Assembly (NCBI GenBank): GCA_046330225.1
Contig: JAXLTD010000001.1
Coordinates: forward strand, 310,001-374,000
Reading direction: 5' to 3'
DNA length: 64,000 nucleotides
DNA from: CANJIV01 sp046330225
GTDB lineage: Bacteria; Actinomycetota; Thermoleophilia; Solirubrobacterales; Solirubrobacteraceae
In this document: positions 32,577 through 41,215 of the stretch, piece after piece
Layout of the letters: each line of letters begins with the position of its first letter
How positions within the stretch are numbered: position 1 is the stretch's first letter
Notes under the pieces: model-generated
Told to the model about the DNA's origin: nothing
Databases searched by the model: none
Seen by the model: only the letters and a program-made list of their open reading frames with translations
Program-made: the position numbers and the translations under genes

Positions 32577-33643
32577 CGCCGCGCCAGGTCGCGCGCAACC
32601 TGCTGGCCGCGCTGGCGGTCCTCGGTGCCCTCTACCTCGTCTGGCGGCTGCGGACGGTGGTCGAGCTGCTGGTCATCGCCCTCGTTCTGTCGATCGCGCT
32701 CGCGCCGGCGGTCCGCCAGGTGCAGCGGATCCCGCACATGCGCCGGGCGCCCGCCATCGTCCTCGTCTACCTCGGCCTGCTGGCCGCGGTCCTCGGGATC
32801 GGGGCGGTCCTCGTGCCGCCGGTGGTCAAGGAGGTGAACCAGTTCGCGCACGAGGTGCCGCGCTACGTGCGCGACATCCGCGATTCGCGCGCCTTGCGCG
32901 AGTACGACCGCCGCTACCGGATCACCGCCAAGCTCGAGGCCCAGGCGAACAAGCTGCCCGGGACGCTCGAGGGCGCGGCCGCCGAGCTCGAGTCCGTCAC
33001 CGTCGGGGTGTTCCGCCGGATCGTCGAGCTCATCGCCGTGCTCGTGATCGCGTTCTTCCTGCTGCTGGACGGCGGACGGTGGCTGCGCTTCCTCATCGGA
33101 CTGCTGCGGCCGCGCGATCAGGCCCGGGCGCGGCGGCTGACCAGCGAGGCCGCCCGGGCGGTCGGCGGCTACGTCGCCGGCGTGCTGTGCATCTCGCTGG
33201 CGGCCGGGCTCGCGTCGTTCGTGATCATGACCATCCTGGGGATCCCGTTCGCGGTGCCCCTCGCCGTCCAGATGGCGTTCTTCGCCCTCATCCCGCTCGT
33301 CGGGTCGGCGATCGGGGCGATTGCGATCGCGATCGTCGCGTGCTTCGAGGACTTCCCCACGACGGTCCTGCTCTGGCTGGCCCTGTTCGTCGCCTATCAG
33401 CAGGCCGAGACCCACCTCATCGGGCCCCAGATCTACCGGCGCACGCTCCAGATGCATCCGCTCCTGGCGATCGTGGCGGTCCTCGTGGGGGCGAGCCTCC
33501 TCGGCATCCTGGGGGCCCTGCTGGCGATCCCGGCGGCGGCGCTCATCCAGCTCGTCCTGCGCGACTACTGGTCCGAGCGCGCTGAGCCTGCGGTGCCGGA
33601 AGTGCAGGACCCTCCGCCGGCGACCGATACCATCGCCACATGA
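32573..33643 (+). CDS. AI-2E family transporter
   Basis: A 356-residue polytopic membrane protein of the AI-2E/TqsA/PerM permease family. It shows the N-terminal pair of helices (LLAALAVLGALYLVW, VELLVIALVLSIALAPAV), a long amphipathic middle (VKEVNQFAHEVPRYVRDIRD) and the C-terminal bundle with PLVGSAIGAI and GPQIYRRTLQMHPLLAIVAV, the family signature. The substrate is unknown; many members export something other than autoinducer-2. ATG overlaps the stop of the LysRS-MprF gene (ATGA), and its own stop overlaps the next ATG, so three genes are translationally coupled. Confidence 0.85.
   Translation: MTPRQVARNLLAALAVLGALYLVWRLRTVVELLVIALVLSIALAPAVRQVQRIPHMRRAPAIVLVYLGLLAAVLGIGAVLVPPVVKEVNQFAHEVPRYVRDIRDSRALREYDRRYRITAKLEAQANKLPGTLEGAAAELESVTVGVFRRIVELIAVLVIAFFLLLDGGRWLRFLIGLLRPRDQARARRLTSEAARAVGGYVAGVLCISLAAGLASFVIMTILGIPFAVPLAVQMAFFALIPLVGSAIGAIAIAIVACFEDFPTTVLLWLALFVAYQQAETHLIGPQIYRRTLQMHPLLAIVAVLVGASLLGILGALLAIPAAALIQLVLRDYWSERAEPAVPEVQDPPPATDTIAT
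33628..33633 (+). promoter_or_regulatory. Internal -10 box TACCAT before cupredoxin gene
   Basis: TACCAT lies inside the 3' end of the AI-2E gene and ends six bases before ATG 33640. The cupredoxin can thus be made both by coupling and from its own leaderless transcript. Confidence 0.4.
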
Positions 33644-34422
33644 GGGGGTTTCGCTTCGTCGCGCTCGCCTGGACGCTCGTTGCCGCGCTGGCGGCGCCCG
33701 CGGCGATCTGGGCCGACGACTCCCAGCCGGCCGGGACGGTTCCGGACACCGCCGTGACGACCGACCCGGCAGCGCCCCCGGCGCCGACGACGACCGCCAC
33801 CGACCCGGCGCCCTCCCCGGCCCAGCCGAGCGCGCCGCCGGCCACGGCAGCGCCCGCCGCCGCGCCCGCGCAGGGCACCGCCGTCGCCACGAAGGAGCGG
33901 ACCCCGGACGCTGCCGTGCCGATCGCCTCGGCGGCCGGAACGACGACCGTCACGATCAAGGACTTCGAGTTCACGCCGCCGACGATCAACATCACGGTCG
34001 GCGACACGGTGGTCTGGAAGAACGACGGCCCGACCCAGCACAGCTCCACCTCCGACCAGGGCGCCTGGGACACCGGGCTGCTGGCCAAGGGGAAGAGCGG
34101 CTCGCACACGTTCGAAGAGGGCGGGACGTACACCTACATCTGCACGCCCCATCCGTTCATGAAGGGCAAGGTCGTCGTGGCGGCGGCCTCGTCGGGCACG
34201 ACGGACACCACCGGCACGGAGGGGTCCACCGGGGACACGACCGCCGCGCCGACCTTCACCGACGGCTCGGGCAGCGCCGTGGACTCGACGTCCACGGGCT
34301 CGTCGGACTCCGGTTCGCTCGCGTCGACCGGCTCGGACTCCGCGCTCCTCGCGCTGGCCGGCCTGCTGCTGCTCGCCGGCGGCGTCGGGCTGCGCCGCCG
34401 TCTCGCCCGCCCGGGCGACTGA
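33640..34422 (+). CDS. Cell-wall-anchored cupredoxin (plastocyanin-like) with LAxTG signal
   Basis: A 260-residue secreted blue-copper protein. A signal peptide (MRGFRFVALAWTLVAALAAP) precedes a Pro/Ala/Thr-rich linker, then a cupredoxin domain (about 105-185) with copper ligands in NDGPTQHSS (His) and YICTPHPFMKG (Cys, His, Met). A Ser/Thr/Gly-rich spacer leads to LASTG, a hydrophobic helix and RRRLAR. LAxTG is the class E sortase signal common in high-GC actinomycetes, so the protein is probably linked to peptidoglycan. The role would be extracytoplasmic electron transfer; the partner is unknown. The ATG overlaps the previous stop. Confidence 0.85.
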   Translation: MRGFRFVALAWTLVAALAAPAAIWADDSQPAGTVPDTAVTTDPAAPPAPTTTATDPAPSPAQPSAPPATAAPAAAPAQGTAVATKERTPDAAVPIASAAGTTTVTIKDFEFTPPTINITVGDTVVWKNDGPTQHSSTSDQGAWDTGLLAKGKSGSHTFEEGGTYTYICTPHPFMKGKVVVAAASSGTTDTTGTEGSTGDTTAAPTFTDGSGSAVDSTSTGSSDSGSLASTGSDSALLALAGLLLLAGGVGLRRRLARPGD

Positions 34423-34438
34423 CGCCCCCGCTCCCGGG

Positions 34439-34444
34439 TACGCT
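34439..34444 (+). promoter_or_regulatory. -10 box TACGCT, leaderless start
   Basis: TACGCT ends nine bases before ATG 34454. Confidence 0.5.
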
Positions 34445-34453
34445 TGCCGCCGC

Positions 34454-34744
34454 ATGGATCCGGCCCTGCTCCGCAACCGCCTCCTCGTCGCCACGGGAAT
34501 GTGGCGTGAGAGCACCGACGACCCCTTGCCGAAGCTCCCGCCCGGCGATCCCGCGCAGCAGCTGACGCAGTTCGAGCTCGCACTCGTCGACATGCTCTAC
34601 GCGGGCGCGGTGCCAGCGACGGCCCGGGATGTCGCCGACAAGACGTGGGACCTCGTGCACGACCGTCCAGAGGACGATCCGGTGCGGCGCCGCGTCGTCG
34701 AGATCCACGAGGGCCTCGCCCGCCTCGGCCTCCCGCGCGACTGA
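34454..34744 (+). CDS. Hypothetical protein, 96 residues
   Basis: Not recognised. A small acidic, mostly helical soluble protein (MDPALLRNRLLVATGMWR) without cysteine or membrane segment. The leaderless TACGCT box supports the start. It ends seven bases before the MFS transporter start, so the two are likely co-transcribed. Confidence 0.6.
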   Translation: MDPALLRNRLLVATGMWRESTDDPLPKLPPGDPAQQLTQFELALVDMLYAGAVPATARDVADKTWDLVHDRPEDDPVRRRVVEIHEGLARLGLPRD

Positions 34745-34751
34745 TGCTGCC

Positions 34752-35894
34752 GTGCGTCGCGTCCTCATCCTGGCTGGCGCCATCGTGTTCGTGGACACGA
34801 TGTTCTACGGGGCGATCGCCCCGCTCCTCCCGTACTACGAAGCCCGGCTGGACCTGAGCAAGTCGGCTGCGGGCGTGCTCGCGGGCGCCTATCCAGCGGG
34901 GACGGTGCTGTTCGCGCTGCCCGGCGGCTGGCTGTCGTCGGCGGTCGGCCCGCGCCGGACCGCCGTCGGGGGCCTGCTCGTCATGGCCGCCGCGACGCTG
35001 GCCTTCGGGCTGGCCCGGAACATCGCCGTCCTGGACCTGGCGCGGTTCCTCCAGGGCGCCGCCGGCACCTGCATGTGGGCGGGGGCGCTCGGCTGGATCC
35101 TCGGCGAAGGCCCGCGCGAGCAGCGCGGCGAGATGATCGGCACGGCGCTCGCGGCCGCGGTGGGCGGCATGATCGTGGGCCCGGTGCTCGGCGGCGTGGC
35201 GGCCGCCGCGAGCCCCGGGATCGTGTTCGGGGCGGTGGCGGCGATCGCGACCGGGCTCGCAGTGATCGCGACGCGCACTCCCGTCGGCGCCCCGCCGGGC
35301 GCGCCGCCGATCCGCGACATCGGCCGCGCCCTGCGGACGCCGCGCGTCGTCGGCGCGATGTGGCTGCTCGTGCTGCCGTCGCTGCTCGCCGGCGCCGTCG
35401 AGGTGCTCACGCCGCTGCGGCTCAGCGCCCTGGGTGCGACGACGACCGCGATCGGCGGGGTGTTCCTCATGGCCTCGGCGGCGGAGATGGTCCTCAGCCG
35501 CGGGGTGGGACGCTTCGCAGACCGCCGCGGACGCTTCGCGCCGATCCGGATGGCGCTGGGCATGGTCGTGGCGATCCTCGTCCTGCTGCCCGTGCCCACG
35601 GCACCGGTGCTGCTCGCCGCCCTGATCGTCGCCTTCTGGGGCGGGATGGCCTTCTTCTGGACCCCGTCGTCCGCGCTCGTGGCCGACGAGAGCGAGGCGG
35701 CAGGGCTCCCCGCGGAGTTCGTGCCGGGGTTCTCGAACCTCGCGTGGGGCGGGGGCCAGGCCATCGGCTCCCTGGCTGGCGCGGCGATCGCCGCGGCGAC
35801 CGCAGATGCGGTCGCCTACGGGATCCTGGCCGGGGCCTGCGTGGCGACGCTCGCGGTCCTGCTCGCCCGGCGCCCCGGCCAGGCCCCCGCGTAG
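34752..35894 (+). CDS. MFS transporter
   Basis: A 380-residue major facilitator with 12 hydrophobic segments. The loop 2-3 motif is visible (GGWLSSAVGPRRTAVGG), as is a similar one in the second half (GRFADRRGRFAPIRMALG). Drug/proton or sugar efflux is typical for this size, but the substrate cannot be assigned. GTG 34752 gives a direct run into the first helix (VRRVLILAGAIVFVDTMFYG); earlier in-frame codons would overlap the preceding gene. It ends 114 bp before the subtilase gene. Confidence 0.85.
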   Translation: MRRVLILAGAIVFVDTMFYGAIAPLLPYYEARLDLSKSAAGVLAGAYPAGTVLFALPGGWLSSAVGPRRTAVGGLLVMAAATLAFGLARNIAVLDLARFLQGAAGTCMWAGALGWILGEGPREQRGEMIGTALAAAVGGMIVGPVLGGVAAAASPGIVFGAVAAIATGLAVIATRTPVGAPPGAPPIRDIGRALRTPRVVGAMWLLVLPSLLAGAVEVLTPLRLSALGATTTAIGGVFLMASAAEMVLSRGVGRFADRRGRFAPIRMALGMVVAILVLLPVPTAPVLLAALIVAFWGGMAFFWTPSSALVADESEAAGLPAEFVPGFSNLAWGGGQAIGSLAGAAIAAATADAVAYGILAGACVATLAVLLARRPGQAPA

Positions 35895-36008
35895 GCGCCG
35901 GCGCCGGCCCGATAGCCGTCCACCTGGCGCCTCGGGATTGCGTCCCGGCCGGCCTCGTGCCGAATTCACGTGAGCAGGACGACAATTCCCCTTTGATCGG
36001 AGTCACGG

Positions 36009-38033
36009 ATGACCCACGGTCAGGGGCCCAGCCGGGTCCCCGCCAGGCGCGGGCGCCTGTCCGCGATGGCGCTGGCCATCGCGGCGGTTGCCTGTGCCAT
36101 CAGCGCCATGGAGGCGCGCACAGCTGCCGCGGCGCCCGCGGCGGCCGCCGGACGGCTCATCGTCGGCTTCGATCCGGCGGCGGCCCCCCGGCAGGAAGCG
36201 GCGGCGCTCGACGCCGCCGGGGTCACGCCGGTGCGCCGGCTGCCCGGGGCCGGCGCCGCCCTCGTGCGCCTCGACGCCGGCGTGACGCGCACGAGTGCCG
36301 AGCGCGGGCTCGATCGCAGCCCGGCCGTCGCGTTCGCCGAGCCCGACTACCGCGTCACCGCGACGGCCGTCACCAACGATCCGCTCTTCGCATCGCAGTG
36401 GGCGCTCCAGAACCTCGGAGCCAGCGGCGGCGTGCCGGGCGCGGACATCGACGCCCCAGGGGCCTGGGCCCTCAGCACGGGCGCCGGCGTGATCGTGGCC
36501 ACGACCGACACGGGGGCCGACCTCGCCCATCCGGACCTGGCCGCGAACCTCTGGACGAATCCGGGCGAGATCGCGGGCAACGGCCTCGACGATGACCACG
36601 ACGGCTGGATCGACGACGTGCACGGCATCGACGCCGCCAACGGCGACGGCTCGCCAGCGGACGACAACGGGCACGGCACGCACGTGGCCGGAACGATCGC
36701 GGCGGCGGCCGGCAACGGCGTCGGCGTGGCCGGCGTGGCGCCCGGCGCCCGCGTGATGCCCCTGAAGTTCATGGACTCCGGCGGCAGCGGCTACACGAGC
36801 GCGGCGATCACGGCGATCGCCTACGCGCAGGCGCACGGCGCCCAGGTGATCAACGCGAGCTGGGGCGGAGGGGGCTACAGCGAGGCCCTGCGCCGGGCGA
36901 TCCTGCAGGCCGGCCAGGCCGGCATCGTGTTCGTGGCCGCCGCGGGGAACGACGGCGCCAACACCGACGCGTCACCGGACTACCCGGCGGACTACGACCT
37001 CCCGAGCGTGATCTCCGTGGCCGCCTCGGACCGGAACGACGCCCTCGCGCCGTTCTCGAACCGGGGCGCCTGCTCGGTCGACCTCGCCGCGCCGGGCGTC
37101 GGGATCCTCAGCACGGTGCCCGGCGGCTACGCGACGTACTCGGGCACCTCGATGGCCGCGCCGCACGTCGCCGGGACAGCGGCCCTCATGCTCGCCCGGG
37201 CGCCCGGGCAGGCGCCGGCCGACGTCCGCGCCCGGATCGTGTCCAGCGCCAAGCGCCGTCCCGCCTTCGCCGGCGTGACGGTCGCCGGCGGCCGCCTCGA
37301 CGCCCGCGCCGCCGTAGCGGTCGCGTCGGCGCCGGCACCGGCGCTGCCCGGCTGCGGCAGCGCCGCGCCGCCGCCCGGGACGGGGCTGGCCGCCGTGTCG
37401 CCGCCCTCGGTCAGCGGCCGCCCGGTGCAGGGGCAGGTCCTGCAGGCGGTGCCCGCTGCGTGGTCGCGTCCGGACGTGTCGCTGTCGCGGTCCTGGCTGC
37501 GCTGCGACGAGTCCGGCGACTGGTGCGAGGCGATCCCCGGCGCGTCCGGGGCCGCCTACCGGCTGACCGCGACCGACGTCGGCGCCACGATCCGCGTGAA
37601 GGAGGTCGCGACGGCCGGCAGCCAGCAGGCGCAAGCGGTCTCGGCGGCCTCGCCGTTCGTCACGGCTGCGCCCGGCACCTCCGGGCCGGCCCTTTCGTTC
37701 ACGGCGCGCCCCGTTCAACGTGCCCTGCAGGCGGGCGGGATCGCCGCGCGGGCGGGCTGCCCCGCCGCTTGCCGGGTGACCGTGGGCGTCCGCATCGACA
37801 TCTTCACGGCAGCTGGCCGCCGGCTGCGGGCGCGCTCCAGCCGGGCGGGCCGCCTGGTGTCGGCCCGCCAGGTCCGCGACCTGCGGATTCCGTGTACGGC
37901 GGCCCAGCGGCGGGCGGCCCTGGCGGCCCTGGCGGCCCGGCGCGTGGTCCGCGCAACGCTGACCGCGACGGCGACGGACGCCGCAGGCCGCCGCGGCGCC
38001 CCGCAGGTCCGCACGGTTCGCATCGTCGGGTAG
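36009..38033 (+). CDS. Secreted subtilisin-like serine protease (S8)
   Basis: A 674-residue exported protease. It has a signal peptide (hydrophobic MALAIAAVACAISA after an Arg-rich head) and an inhibitor-type propeptide (GRLIVGFDPAAAPRQE to AFAEPDYRVTAT). The catalytic domain has Asp167 (TTDTGAD), His222 (DNGHGTHVAGT) and Ser381 (SGTSMAAPHVAG). After about residue 440 come an Ig-like repeat region (SVSGRPVQGQVLQAVPAAWS) and a C-terminal domain of beta type with paired cysteines (AGCPAACRVTV, IPCTA), common in secreted Thermoleophilia proteins. ATG 36009 has a weak GGAG upstream; ATG 36066 is an alternative that trims the Arg-rich head. Confidence 0.88.
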   Translation: MTHGQGPSRVPARRGRLSAMALAIAAVACAISAMEARTAAAAPAAAAGRLIVGFDPAAAPRQEAAALDAAGVTPVRRLPGAGAALVRLDAGVTRTSAERGLDRSPAVAFAEPDYRVTATAVTNDPLFASQWALQNLGASGGVPGADIDAPGAWALSTGAGVIVATTDTGADLAHPDLAANLWTNPGEIAGNGLDDDHDGWIDDVHGIDAANGDGSPADDNGHGTHVAGTIAAAAGNGVGVAGVAPGARVMPLKFMDSGGSGYTSAAITAIAYAQAHGAQVINASWGGGGYSEALRRAILQAGQAGIVFVAAAGNDGANTDASPDYPADYDLPSVISVAASDRNDALAPFSNRGACSVDLAAPGVGILSTVPGGYATYSGTSMAAPHVAGTAALMLARAPGQAPADVRARIVSSAKRRPAFAGVTVAGGRLDARAAVAVASAPAPALPGCGSAAPPPGTGLAAVSPPSVSGRPVQGQVLQAVPAAWSRPDVSLSRSWLRCDESGDWCEAIPGASGAAYRLTATDVGATIRVKEVATAGSQQAQAVSAASPFVTAAPGTSGPALSFTARPVQRALQAGGIAARAGCPAACRVTVGVRIDIFTAAGRRLRARSSRAGRLVSARQVRDLRIPCTAAQRRAALAALAARRVVRATLTATATDAAGRRGAPQVRTVRIVG

Positions 38034-38083
38034 GGCCGGGCTGGCTCTCCCCGGCGCGCTTGCCGCACCGCGGCGACGACCGG

Positions 38084-38089
38084 TAGGTT
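38084..38089 (+). promoter_or_regulatory. -10 box TAGGTT, leaderless start
   Basis: TAGGTT ends eight bases before ATG 38098. Confidence 0.5.
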
Positions 38090-38097
38090 CGTCCGCC

Positions 38098-39060
38098 ATG
38101 GCCCCGGACGCCTCCCCCGCCGACGCCGAAGCGCTGGCGGCCCGCATGATCGACGCGGCCCACGGCGTGTACGGCGCGCATGCGGGATGCCGGGCGCTGC
38201 ACGCGAAGGGCACGGTCTGCGCCGGCACGTTCATGGCCGATCCAGCCGCGGCTCGGCTGACCCGCGCCGTGCCGTTCCAGGGAGCGCCCGTCGAGGTCCG
38301 GGTCCGGTTCTCCAACGGCTCAGGCGATCCGGGTGCCCGCGACGGCGCTCGCGACGGGCGCGGGATGGCGACGAAGTTCCTGCTGCCGGACGGGGGGACC
38401 GCGGACCTCGTGGCGATCAGCCGCGAGACGTTCTTCGTGCGGACGCCCGAGGACTTCCTCGAGCTCATGGCGGCTCGCCGTCCCGACCCGCAGACCGGCC
38501 AGCCGGACTTCGCGCGCATCGGTGCATTCCTGGAGGCCCACCCGGAGTCCGTCGGGCCGATTCAGACTCAGCTGGCCGCCGAGCCGGCCGCCAGCTACCT
38601 GCAGACCGCCTTTCACGCCGTGCACGCCTTCGGGCTGGAGTCGCCCGACGGGGAGACGGCCTGGGTCAAGTTCCACTGGGTGCCCGAGGCCGGCGTCGCC
38701 ACGCTCAGCGACGACGAGGCCGCGGGCCGCGCCGCCGACTTCCTCCAGGCCGACCTGGCTGAGCGCCTCGGCGCCGGTCCGGCCGCGTTTCGTCTCGAGG
38801 CTGAACTCGCGCGCGACGGCGACCCGCTCACCGATCCGACGGCCCTCTGGGGCGACCGCGACCGCGTGACGCTGGGCCGGCTCGAGCTCACGGGGATCGC
38901 CACTGATCGCGAGCGCGACGGCGACGTCCTCGTCTTCGACCCCACCCGGGTCCCGGACGGGATCCGCTGCCCCGACGATCCGATCCTCCACGCCCGCACC
39001 CACGCCTACTCCGAATCCGTGCGCCGCCGGACGGGCGTGGGGCGCGACGCGATGCCGTAG
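38098..39060 (+). CDS. Catalase-related heme peroxidase
   Basis: A 320-residue protein of the small catalase-related peroxidase group (SrpA/MLTHCPx-like), shorter than true catalases. The distal region CRALHAKGTVCAGTF carries the heme-pocket histidine, VRVRFSNGSGDP matches the catalase strand with the distal asparagine context, and HARTHAYSESVRRR near the C-terminus holds the proximal tyrosine motif (R-x-x-x-Y). There is no signal peptide. It likely reduces organic or hydrogen peroxide with an organic donor. It stands alone with its own promoter. Confidence 0.85.
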   Translation: MAPDASPADAEALAARMIDAAHGVYGAHAGCRALHAKGTVCAGTFMADPAAARLTRAVPFQGAPVEVRVRFSNGSGDPGARDGARDGRGMATKFLLPDGGTADLVAISRETFFVRTPEDFLELMAARRPDPQTGQPDFARIGAFLEAHPESVGPIQTQLAAEPAASYLQTAFHAVHAFGLESPDGETAWVKFHWVPEAGVATLSDDEAAGRAADFLQADLAERLGAGPAAFRLEAELARDGDPLTDPTALWGDRDRVTLGRLELTGIATDRERDGDVLVFDPTRVPDGIRCPDDPILHARTHAYSESVRRRTGVGRDAMP

Positions 39061-39071
39061 CGGCGGGCGGG

Positions 39072-40013
39072 CTACTGCGCGGCGGCCTTGCGCGCTGTGC
39101 GCAGCCCCTGCTTGGCCATGAGCCCGTTGCCGATCAGCAGCAGTGTCTTGTTCGGCGGCGCGCGGAAGCCGCTCTTCGTGTGCGCGGCGTACCGCGCGAT
39201 CCCGTCGCCGCCGACGTCGAGCCAGCCGGTGTGCTGGCGCGCGGCGAGCCCGATGAGCTGGGCGTTGTAACTGTGGCCGAGCAGGCCGGCGCGCCGGCCG
39301 CCCGGAGGCAGGAGCCCCGGCGCCGCGGCGTCGAGCACGATCCCGCGCCGGTCGCCGGCGCCCACGGTGACCGGGACGGCCGCCGGGTAGCCGTCGGCCT
39401 CCCGGAAGGCCACGAGCTGGTGGGGGAGCGCCCGCAGCGCGCGGGCGGCCCGGGCGCTGTCCATCCGCGGCCCGGCGCCCTTCTTCGGCTCGGCCTGGGG
39501 CGGCGGCGGCTGCGCGGGACGCGGGTCCCCCGTCACCTCCGGCGCGCCGGCGCACGCGAGATCGGGCCAGGCCACGATCCGGTCGACGGTCACGGTCACG
39601 GGCACGCGGTCGGCGTAGTACTCCCGCAGGAGCCAGTCCCAGCCGAAGCCCCGCTTGGGCGCGCCCATGAACCGCGTCGCCTGCGGTCCGATCACGTCCT
39701 CGAGGTAGGCCTGGCTGGGCTCCTCGGTGATCGTGGCGGTGCCCTGGACGAGCACGAAGAGGCGCCGGGTCGAGAATCCGTGCTCGCGGGCGTGATAGGC
39801 CAGCGCCACGCGCGGCTCGGCGCGAATCCGGTCGAGCTTGCGGCCGAAGCCCAGCGAGGTCGTGAAGGTGACGGTCCCGGCCTCGCGGTCGCGCAGGCCG
39901 ATCGGGGCCACCGGGGTCACCACGGCGCCGCCGGCCGGAGTGACATAGGCGAGGGCGGCGGTCAGGTCGCCGCCGAGGACGTCGTCGACGTCGTCGTTCC
40001 AGGTCACGGGCAT
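39072..40013 (-). CDS. PPOX-type split-barrel protein with second C-terminal barrel
   Basis: A 313-residue protein. The N-terminal 175 residues are a pyridoxamine-oxidase-like flavin split barrel (AALAYVTPAGGAVVTPVAPI, TFTTSLGFGRKLDRIRAEPR VALAY region, LFVLVQGTATITEEP). After a Pro-rich linker a second half starts PHQLVAFREADGYPAAVPVT and continues through GHSYNAQLIGLAARQHTGWL; it looks like a degenerate second barrel. The cofactor could be FMN or F420. It is convergent with the peroxidase gene (11 bp). ATG 40013 follows TACAGT. Confidence 0.7.
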   Translation of the reverse strand: MPVTWNDDVDDVLGGDLTAALAYVTPAGGAVVTPVAPIGLRDREAGTVTFTTSLGFGRKLDRIRAEPRVALAYHAREHGFSTRRLFVLVQGTATITEEPSQAYLEDVIGPQATRFMGAPKRGFGWDWLLREYYADRVPVTVTVDRIVAWPDLACAGAPEVTGDPRPAQPPPPQAEPKKGAGPRMDSARAARALRALPHQLVAFREADGYPAAVPVTVGAGDRRGIVLDAAAPGLLPPGGRRAGLLGHSYNAQLIGLAARQHTGWLDVGGDGIARYAAHTKSGFRAPPNKTLLLIGNGLMAKQGLRTARKAAAQ

Positions 40014-40020
40014 GGCTGCG

Positions 40021-40026
40021 ACTGTA
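40021..40026 (-). promoter_or_regulatory. -10 box TACAGT, leaderless start of PPOX gene
   Basis: TACAGT on the minus strand ends seven bases before ATG 40013. Confidence 0.5.
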
Positions 40027-40078
40027 CCGCCCGCGACCGGGCCGCCGGCGGGGCGGCGCGCCCGGCCCCGGCAGGCTC

Positions 40079-40084
40079 TACCCT
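40079..40084 (+). promoter_or_regulatory. -10 box TACCCT, leaderless start
   Basis: TACCCT ends seven bases before ATG 40092. The start codons of this gene and the divergent PPOX gene are 78 bp apart. Confidence 0.5.
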
Positions 40085-40091
40085 GCCCCGC

Positions 40092-40751
40092 ATGTGGAGG
40101 AGGATCGCCGCCGCCGCCCTCGCGCTCGCCGCCAGCGCCGCCGCTGCGGCGCCCGCCCTGGCGGCGCCGACGCTCGACGTCACCCGCCAGTGCGCCTACT
40201 CGCGCCAGACCGTCAACTTCGCCGGCACCGGCTATCGCAAGGACGTCCCGTATCGGTTCACGATGAACGGCAGAATCGTCCTGAGCGCCCGCACGACGAC
40301 CACCGGCGACATCGCCGGCCTGATCCGGCTTCCGCGGATCTCCCGGGCGACCGGGCAGCGGGGCTACGTGCTGCGGGTCACCGACGGCGCCCGCACGGCG
40401 GTGAGCCGCATCTACGTCACGGCCCTGTCGGCGGACTTCGCCCCGCGGCTCCCGAAGAGCATCCGCAGCCGCGTGACGTTCACGGTCCGCGGGATGCTGC
40501 GGCGCTTCACGACCGCCTACGTGCACTACATCCGGCCCAACGGGACGGTGCGCGCGACCGTGAGCCTCGGCCGCACCTCCGGCCCGTGCGGCCTGGTCTC
40601 TGCCCGCCGCCAGCTCTTCCCCTTCGTGCCCACGGCGGGGCGCTGGCGGCTGCAGTTCGACCTGCGGCCCGGCTACAGCCGCTCGGTGCGGCCGAAGCCG
40701 TTCGTGCGGATCTCGCTGCCGATCGTGCGCCGCGCCGCGGCGCGCCGCTGA
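40092..40751 (+). CDS. Secreted hypothetical protein, 219 residues
   Basis: Not recognised. A clear Sec signal peptide (MWRRIAAAALALAASAAAAA, cleavage after ALA) precedes a basic beta-rich protein with two Ig-like segments: TLDVTRQCAYSRQTVNFAGT and VTFTVRGMLRRFTTAYVHYI. Two cysteines (RQC..., SGPCGL) could form a disulfide. The final residues are Arg-rich. It ends 17 bp from the convergent ArfB-like gene. Proteins of this style are common secreted products of Thermoleophilia, with no known role. Confidence 0.65.
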   Translation: MWRRIAAAALALAASAAAAAPALAAPTLDVTRQCAYSRQTVNFAGTGYRKDVPYRFTMNGRIVLSARTTTTGDIAGLIRLPRISRATGQRGYVLRVTDGARTAVSRIYVTALSADFAPRLPKSIRSRVTFTVRGMLRRFTTAYVHYIRPNGTVRATVSLGRTSGPCGLVSARRQLFPFVPTAGRWRLQFDLRPGYSRSVRPKPFVRISLPIVRRAAARR

Positions 40752-40767
40752 CCGCGCTCCGAGGCCG

Positions 40768-41181
40768 TCAGTCGCTGTCGGGCGGCGGGCGGCGGTCGCG
40801 CTTGCGCTGCGCCTGCCGGCGCTTGGCCTCGAGCCGGCGGCGCCGCGCCGCGCCGCTCGGCGCCGTGGGCCGCCGGGGCCGGGGCACGTGGAGTGCCTGG
40901 GTCAGGCGGGCCTGGAGGCGGGCCAGCGCGAGTTCGCGGTTGCGGGCCTGACTGCGGGCGTCCTGGGCGACGGCCGTCACCCGCGGCCCGAGCTTGGCAG
41001 CGATCCGGCGCTGCTGGTCGGGCCGCAGCGCCCGGGAGGCGAAGACGTCGAAGCTGGCCTCGATGCGCGACGCCGTCACGTTCGCGTGCTGGCCCCCGGG
41101 CCCGCCGGACCGGGAGGCGCGCACGGTGACCTCCGCGAGCGGAATCGCGGCGCCGCGGCCGAGAGGCATCGGATCGTCCAT
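40768..41181 (-). CDS. arfB: ArfB/YaeJ-like peptidyl-tRNA hydrolase (RF-1 domain)
   Basis: A 137-residue protein with the class I release-factor catalytic domain alone. SGGPGGQHANVT carries the GGQ tripeptide that hydrolyses peptidyl-tRNA. The Arg/Lys-rich C-terminal tail (RRRRLEAKRRQAQRKRDRR) fits the ArfB tail that reaches into the empty mRNA channel, so it should rescue ribosomes stalled without a stop codon. ATG 41181 lies seven bases from TACGAT. It is divergent from the AlkA-like gene with only 34 bp between start codons. Confidence 0.85.
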   Translation of the reverse strand: MDDPMPLGRGAAIPLAEVTVRASRSGGPGGQHANVTASRIEASFDVFASRALRPDQQRRIAAKLGPRVTAVAQDARSQARNRELALARLQARLTQALHVPRPRRPTAPSGAARRRRLEAKRRQAQRKRDRRPPPDSD

Positions 41182-41188
41182 CCTGGCG

Positions 41189-41208
41189 ATCGTACGGGGC
41201 GGTAGGGT
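41189..41208. promoter_or_regulatory. Back-to-back leaderless promoters (arfB / alkA-like)
   Basis: TACGAT on the minus strand (41189-41194) ends seven bases before ATG 41181, and TAGGGT on the plus strand (41203-41208) ends seven bases before GTG 41216. The two -10 boxes are eight bases apart, so each promoter's upstream part must lie inside the opposite gene. Confidence 0.55.
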
Positions 41209-41215
41209 CGAGGGC

